From positions 1-12,394 of the forward strand of contig JANTQF010000578.1 in NCBI GenBank assembly GCA_032988165.1: a stretch of 12,394 bases of DNA, written 5' to 3'. The DNA comes from Emmonsiellopsis sp. PD_33 (lineage: Eukaryota; Ascomycota; Eurotiomycetes; Onygenales; Ajellomycetaceae). Shown one piece after another: positions 8,875-12,394 of this stretch; within the stretch, counting starts at the first letter, position 1; each line of letters opens with the position of its first letter. A program made the position numbers and the translations under genes. The notes beneath the pieces were generated by a model. It had not been told where the DNA came from and searched no databases. It worked only from the letters and a program-made list of their open reading frames with translations.

Positions 8875-9031
8875 ACCTTCTTTCTCCATTCAACAACCAC
8901 CGTTCACATCGCGGGAGATATGTATGCTGGTACCGCTACCGCTACAGAGGGAATGAATGAATAATGAATATTCAGAATGAAACGGTTTTGGCGGGGGGAT
9001 AAAAAAAGGGGCGGGGGCGGGGTAAGTAAGT

Positions 9032-9099
9032 AAAGCGGGAAGGCGGGAAGGCGGGAGAGCGGGAGACGGCAGAGGGAGGGGGGGAGGGAGGGCGTGGGT
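9032..9099. repeat. GGCGGGAA minisatellite in purine-rich tract
   Basis: Repeated units of about 8 bp (GCGGGAAG, then GCGGGAGA) grade into a G/A run. The tract is almost pure purine on the plus strand and contains several G3 to G8 runs. G-quadruplex or triplex formation is possible but not shown. Confidence 0.75.
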
Positions 9100-9746
9100 T
9101 TGTTTGTTTAAAAAAAAAAGGGGGTCAAATATGCATTCCATATGGGATCAGTTAGTTATATAACTTATTCAAGTTACTAACAAACCACCCGGTTTCTATT
9201 TCCGTTTTTCCCCGCCCCATAACTTATGTACCTAGTGATGAGATAGATAATGGACTAATAAATTCAAGCTCCAGCCTTCTACAATGTAGTTGGTTATATA
9301 TAAATTGAACGTGCTAGTTATCTCTCATTTTCAATTTGAATCTCACTGAATGAGAAACAAAGGTAACTAGCTAGCTAGCAAAGTTTATAATAATAGAAGA
9401 TTCTGCCGGAAGAATCGAAGATAGACAGCAAAAATCAGAGTTAAAAGTCTACAAAATGAGCAGGATTTTTTTACTCTTTTGAAGGCAGATCTTTTTTTTA
9501 CTTTTCCCAACACCCCTCCCTCCCTCCTCCGCCTTTTCTTTCGTGCATCAGATCAGTCGATAGTTCCCCATGCTATTCTGAGAAAAAAGAGCAAGAAAAG
9601 ATAGTATTTTTAAAACTAGCTCCTAATTCTTTCCCCAAGAAAAAAAGCTATCATAATGAACACCGCACTGGAAAAACGGAGAAATTTTTTTTGGTATCAA
9701 TCATGTTTCAATCTTTTATATAATTAAAAAAAAATGCCCCAATAAT

Positions 9747-11212
9747 TTATGCGCTGATCTTCTCGCGCAGGATGTTCTTCAGGGTCACGGCATCAGCAGC
9801 GAACTTGGAGATACCCTCGCGCAGCTTCTCGACGGCCATCTGGTCCTCGTTGAAGTCGAAGCGGAAGAGGGCCTCGTCGCTGAGGTACGCGCGCTTGGGG
9901 ATGTCGAGGGAGGCGGCGTTGGCGGCATCGAGCTTCTTGGGGACGGAGGCAGTGGAGTTGTACAGTTCTTCGAGAAGGTTTGGCTGTATTTTGTTAGTAT
10001 CGGGGTTTTGTATATCAAAGGGGGTGTATAGGGGCGGATACATACCGAGATGGTAAGGTAGTCGCATCCAGCCAGCTCAGTGATCTCTCCGGTGTTTCTG
10101 AAAGAGGCACCCATGACAATAGTGTTGTAACCGTGCTTCTTGTAGTAGTTGAAAATGCTCTCTACGCTCTTGACACCGGGGTCCTCCTGAGCGGTGAACT
10201 CCTTCTTCATGGCGGCCTTGAACCAGTCAAGGATGCGGCCGACGAAGGGGGAGATAAGGTAGGCACCAGCCTCGGCAGCGGCAATGGCCTGTACGAGGGA
10301 GAACATGAGGGTCAGGTTGCAGTTGATGCCGTGCTGCGACTGGAGGATGTGGGCGGCCTGAATGCCCTCCCATGTCGAGGCGATCTTGATCAAAATGCGC
10401 TCCTTGGGAATGCCAACTGATTTGTAGAGCTATGCCAAAGTTAGAATATGTTCTGTAGTCGATGGATATATTAGGTGACAAAATACATACCTCAATGATG
10501 TGAAGGGCCTTGTTTACGGAGGCCTGGGTATCGAAGGAGAAGCGGGCGTCAACTTCCGTCGAGACCTTTCCGGGGATAATCTGGAGGATCTCCTTGCCGA
10601 ACTCGACGAGGAGTCTGTCAAGAGTGGCATCAACCTGCTCATCGATGTTCTTGCCCTGTACCGTCACCACATTGTCAGTCGTCAGTCTGTCTACGCATGA
10701 GTTAAAACCCGGGGTTGTTGCCACATACATGTGCCTTTCCGTAAGCAACGGCGGAATCGATCAGCTTGGCATACTCTGGTTTCTTAGAGGCGGCGAGAAT
10801 CAACGAAGGGTTGGTGGTGGCATCCTGGGGCTTGTATTTGCCGATGGCTGTTTCGTATGTGTCAGAGGAAGAGTTTTCAGACTTGCGCTATGGGGGGGGA
10901 AGAAGAAGCGGATGCTGAAGCAATGTGTAACAGAGGCATGAGACATACTTGCGAAGTCACCTAGAAGTTGGAATTGTCATGTTAGCCATAGCCGTGTCCT
11001 GGGGAAACTGGGGTGGAAAGGGGTGGAGGGGAGCATACCAGAATCGCAGACAACGGTCTACACAGCAATGCAAAAGCAACATGGTCAGCCTTGAATACCT
11101 GCATCGGGACATACTGGGCCACTCCGCATGGCCTGAGGGGAGCAAGCAGCGGGGTGGCGATGGGGAGACTTACGGTGCCAGAGGCTTTTAGTTGATCGAG
11201 AGCGGAAGACAT
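9747..11212 (-). CDS. tal1: Transaldolase, 7 exons
   Basis: Transaldolase (EC 2.2.1.2) moves a dihydroxyacetone unit from sedoheptulose 7-phosphate to glyceraldehyde 3-phosphate in the non-oxidative pentose phosphate pathway, in the cytosol. Exons on the minus strand are 11212-11174, 11057-11039, 10960-10949, 10847-10729, 10655-10491, 10429-10046 and 9983-9747. Introns are 116, 78, 101, 73, 61 and 62 bp, all GT-AG, mostly GTATGT. The exons total 975 nt, giving 324 aa, the normal length for the class. Family blocks: DSGDF (18-22), the DATTNPSLIL block (32-41), VSTEVDAR (94-101), ILIKIASTWEGI (130-141), SPFVGRILDW and GCDYLTISPNLLEEL. By alignment with E. coli TalB from memory, the Schiff-base lysine is K133 and the acid-base and substrate residues are D18, N36 and E97; all are present. 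Exons 2 and 3 are only 19 and 12 nt. The gene converges on the DUF4246 gene and has a GA-rich (CT on the sense strand) 5' leader. Confidence 0.98.
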
Positions 11213-12111
11213 GGTGTATGGGGATGTGGATGTGCTTGTGAGCGTGGATAGAGACAACGAGGGTTCTTCTAAGCCAGTTAAAAGAAGAGCTGGAGAGTGC
11301 GAGTGTTGCTGGACGTGGAGTGGGAGAGTGTGGATTGATATGAGAAGAAGAGAAGAAGAAGAAGAAGACGAAGAAGAAAAGAGAAGAAAGATGTGGCGGT
11401 TTCGGTGACGGCGGGGGGCTCAGGGCAGGAACATGGTGGGGCAACAGTGGGCAGGTACCAGCTACCCCTCGTTGCCGCCACGCACCCGCCACGCTCGAGG
11501 TACCGGTGACCTGCCTGCTGTGGGCGGCCTGTGTCTCCACGGAAATCCCAGCCCGCACGCCCGGTTTACGCCGCAATGACAAACGATCAAGTCAGCTTTT
11601 ATCGTGACATATCTTGACCAGATAGTTAGTTAGTTGCCGCAGCATGGCCAGCCCGGCAGCTTCTTCCACGGTTCGCGCAGACTGCCATTACGTCGTTATG
11701 GAGCTGGCCATTTATCATTTACTATTTATCCAGCGCCTCCTTGCTCAGGCTATTCTGGCCGGGGATTAGCCGGACAACTGTGCTCCGGCCTATACAGAAA
11801 CAAAAGGGGAGGCTTTGGAATCATAAACCGCCATGTTGCCCGTGTACCACGCAAAAATATTTTTTAACCTTTCCAACGTCCCGGATTTCTTTAACCTAAC
11901 AATTCTTTGAGTTTTCCCATTGCCTTGAGATTTACCTGGATGGCTGATTCAACCGCTTATTAACAACCGCCGTAGTTACTCATCCACGTACATACAGCTC
12001 TAACCCCCTTTTTCTTTGATAAGTTACACCTCGACCCTCTGCTGCCACACTCACCTTCGAGCAGGTAAATGCAGTACTCTACTATGTACGTACCACCCGT
12101 TGTGTTGATTA
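11213..12111. other. Transaldolase 5' region and flank
   Basis: No gene is supported here. The first about 200 bp upstream of the transaldolase ATG should be 5' UTR and core promoter, dominated by a CT tract on the sense strand. Farther right, 11400-11580 is GC-rich. From about 11850 the sequence becomes more AT-rich up to the inverted-repeat element at 12112. One 77-codon open frame (11634-11867, plus) shows no family resemblance and is probably fortuitous. Confidence 0.6.
11342..11390 (-). promoter_or_regulatory. Pyrimidine tract in transaldolase leader/promoter
   Basis: The plus strand is a nearly pure GAA/AGA run; on the sense strand of transaldolase this is a CTT-rich tract 130-180 bp upstream of the ATG. 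CT-rich stretches near the transcription start are typical of strongly expressed housekeeping genes in filamentous fungi. Assigning it here is inference. Confidence 0.5.
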
Positions 12112-12151
12112 ATACCCAAGTTCCTTATTTTACTGATCTCCACGAAATCCC
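12112..12151 (+). repeat. Left terminal inverted repeat
   Basis: Forty bases identical to the reverse complement of 12355-12394. The base just before it (A at 12111) cannot be compared with the right flank, which is outside the window. Confidence 0.92.
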
Positions 12152-12354
12152 CCGCCACCCCTCGATATCTGAACCCCTCTATAAAAATCGTTCTCCATAA
12201 CTTATACCCACCGACCCCAGACATGTATTCCCGATGGGCTCGGGAGCTAAGGCGCTCTAGCCTGCTTATTCCCCCGGTTTTTGCGTTAATAATAGGTTTC
12301 GAGTAGCGTAGGATGTGGGAGGGGATGGGTATGTGGGATTTTTGGGGTTGGCGC

Positions 12355-12394
12355 GGGATTTCGTGGAGATCAGTAAAATAAGGAACTTGGGTAT
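12355..12394 (-). repeat. Right terminal inverted repeat
   Basis: Forty bases that are the exact reverse complement of the left arm; the arm may continue beyond the window edge. Confidence 0.92.

Larger units (their letters stand above)
7704..9746. other. Convergent intergenic region
   Basis: The 3' ends of the DUF4246 gene and the transaldolase gene face each other across about 2 kb with no supported gene. Positions 7704-7900 are G/T-rich, probably DUF4246 3' UTR. Positions 8370-8470 are AT-rich with several small dyads: a hairpin with 6-bp arms at 8369-8386 and a 16-bp palindrome at 8418-8433. About 8500-8900 is pyrimidine-rich on the plus strand and 8990-9120 is purine-rich. Another dyad lies at 9151-9181 and a CTAG-repeat palindrome at 9367-9378. 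The A/T-rich stretch at 9640-9746 is the likely transaldolase 3' UTR. The open frames in this region are low-complexity and not credible as proteins. Confidence 0.65.
12112..12394. mobile_element. MITE/foldback-like element with 40-bp terminal inverted repeats
   Basis: The first 40 bp (12112-12151, beginning ATACCCAAGTTCC) are the exact reverse complement of the last 40 bp of the window (12355-12394). After one mismatch, a few more bases match (CGCCA). About 203 bp lie between the arms, with no open frame long enough for a transposase, so this would be a non-autonomous element. TA occurs just inside each end (TACCCAAG...CTTGGGTA), compatible with a TA target duplication as in Tc1/mariner-type elements, with the repeats then starting at CCCAAG. 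Because the right arm ends exactly at the window edge, the arm could extend farther and its flank cannot be seen. The perfect arms suggest recent origin or selection on the repeats. No second copy is visible in the window. Confidence 0.7.

Noticed and set aside
8608..9141. Two minus-strand frames of 83-93 codons
   Set aside because: Their translations are direct readings of the GATCCC, CTC and GGCGGGAA repeats (Gly-Ser and Pro-Leu runs), not proteins.
9785..10393. A single 202-codon minus-strand reading frame
   Set aside because: Its first about 116 residues are transaldolase exon 6, but the rest runs through the 62-bp intron and out of frame. Splicing at 10045/9984 restores the conserved ISPNLLEEL block.
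11211..11582. Open frames on both strands over the transaldolase leader
   Set aside because: They arise from the GAA/CTT tract (Glu/Arg or Phe/Leu/Ser runs) and overlap the transaldolase start region.
1..12394. CRISPR arrays, phage or integrative elements, biosynthetic clusters
   Set aside because: No spaced direct repeats, no prokaryotic gene structure, and no synthase, transporter or tailoring gene set; the three genes are ordinary fungal loci.

Overview
The window looks like nuclear DNA of a filamentous ascomycete, most likely Eurotiales (Aspergillus/Penicillium type). Its protein-coding genes are split by short introns (47-116 bp, plus one of 323 bp). These introns have GTATGT/GTAAGT-type donors, CTAAC/CTGAC branch points and C/TAG acceptors. 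The proteins read from the spliced exons match ascomycete families closely. There are no bacterial operons, phage genes, CRISPR arrays, rRNA genes or convincing intact tRNA genes.

Three genes are supported. (1) A Cu/Zn superoxide dismutase (sod1) lies on the minus strand, five exons between 2323 and 3376, 154 aa with all metal ligands. (2) A DUF4246-family protein lies on the plus strand, four exons between 5324 and 7703, 724 aa. It has no experimentally known function, but carries a WHxE...H...R pattern compatible with a 2-oxoglutarate/Fe(II) oxygenase-like core. (3) A transaldolase of the pentose phosphate pathway lies on the minus strand, seven exons between 9747 and 11212, 324 aa with its catalytic Lys, Asp, Glu and Asn. 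In all three the exon phases join without a break and the length fits the family.

The rest is largely non-coding. Positions 1-2322 are a gene-free, microsatellite-rich stretch downstream of sod1. Positions 3377-5323 are the divergent upstream region shared by sod1 and the DUF4246 gene; it holds a TGACGTCG/CACGTGAC pair, a CCAAT box, a plus-strand TATAAAG, a 13-bp perfect hairpin and weak traces that could be a decayed zinc-finger gene. Positions 7704-9746 separate two convergent 3' ends and switch from pyrimidine-rich to purine-rich. Positions 11213-12111 are the transaldolase 5' region. The last 283 bp (12112-12394) are bounded by 40-bp perfect terminal inverted repeats and look like a MITE or foldback element. 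Its outer right limit coincides with the window end.

Sod1 (superoxide removal) and transaldolase (pentose phosphate flux, which supports NADPH supply) are both part of oxidative-stress physiology. From memory they are near neighbours in Aspergillus fumigatus, so the locus may be conserved synteny with a DUF4246 gene between them. No wholly new multi-gene system is evident. The most interesting items are the terminal inverted-repeat element, the DUF4246 protein and its stop-free intron, and the intergenic hairpin.
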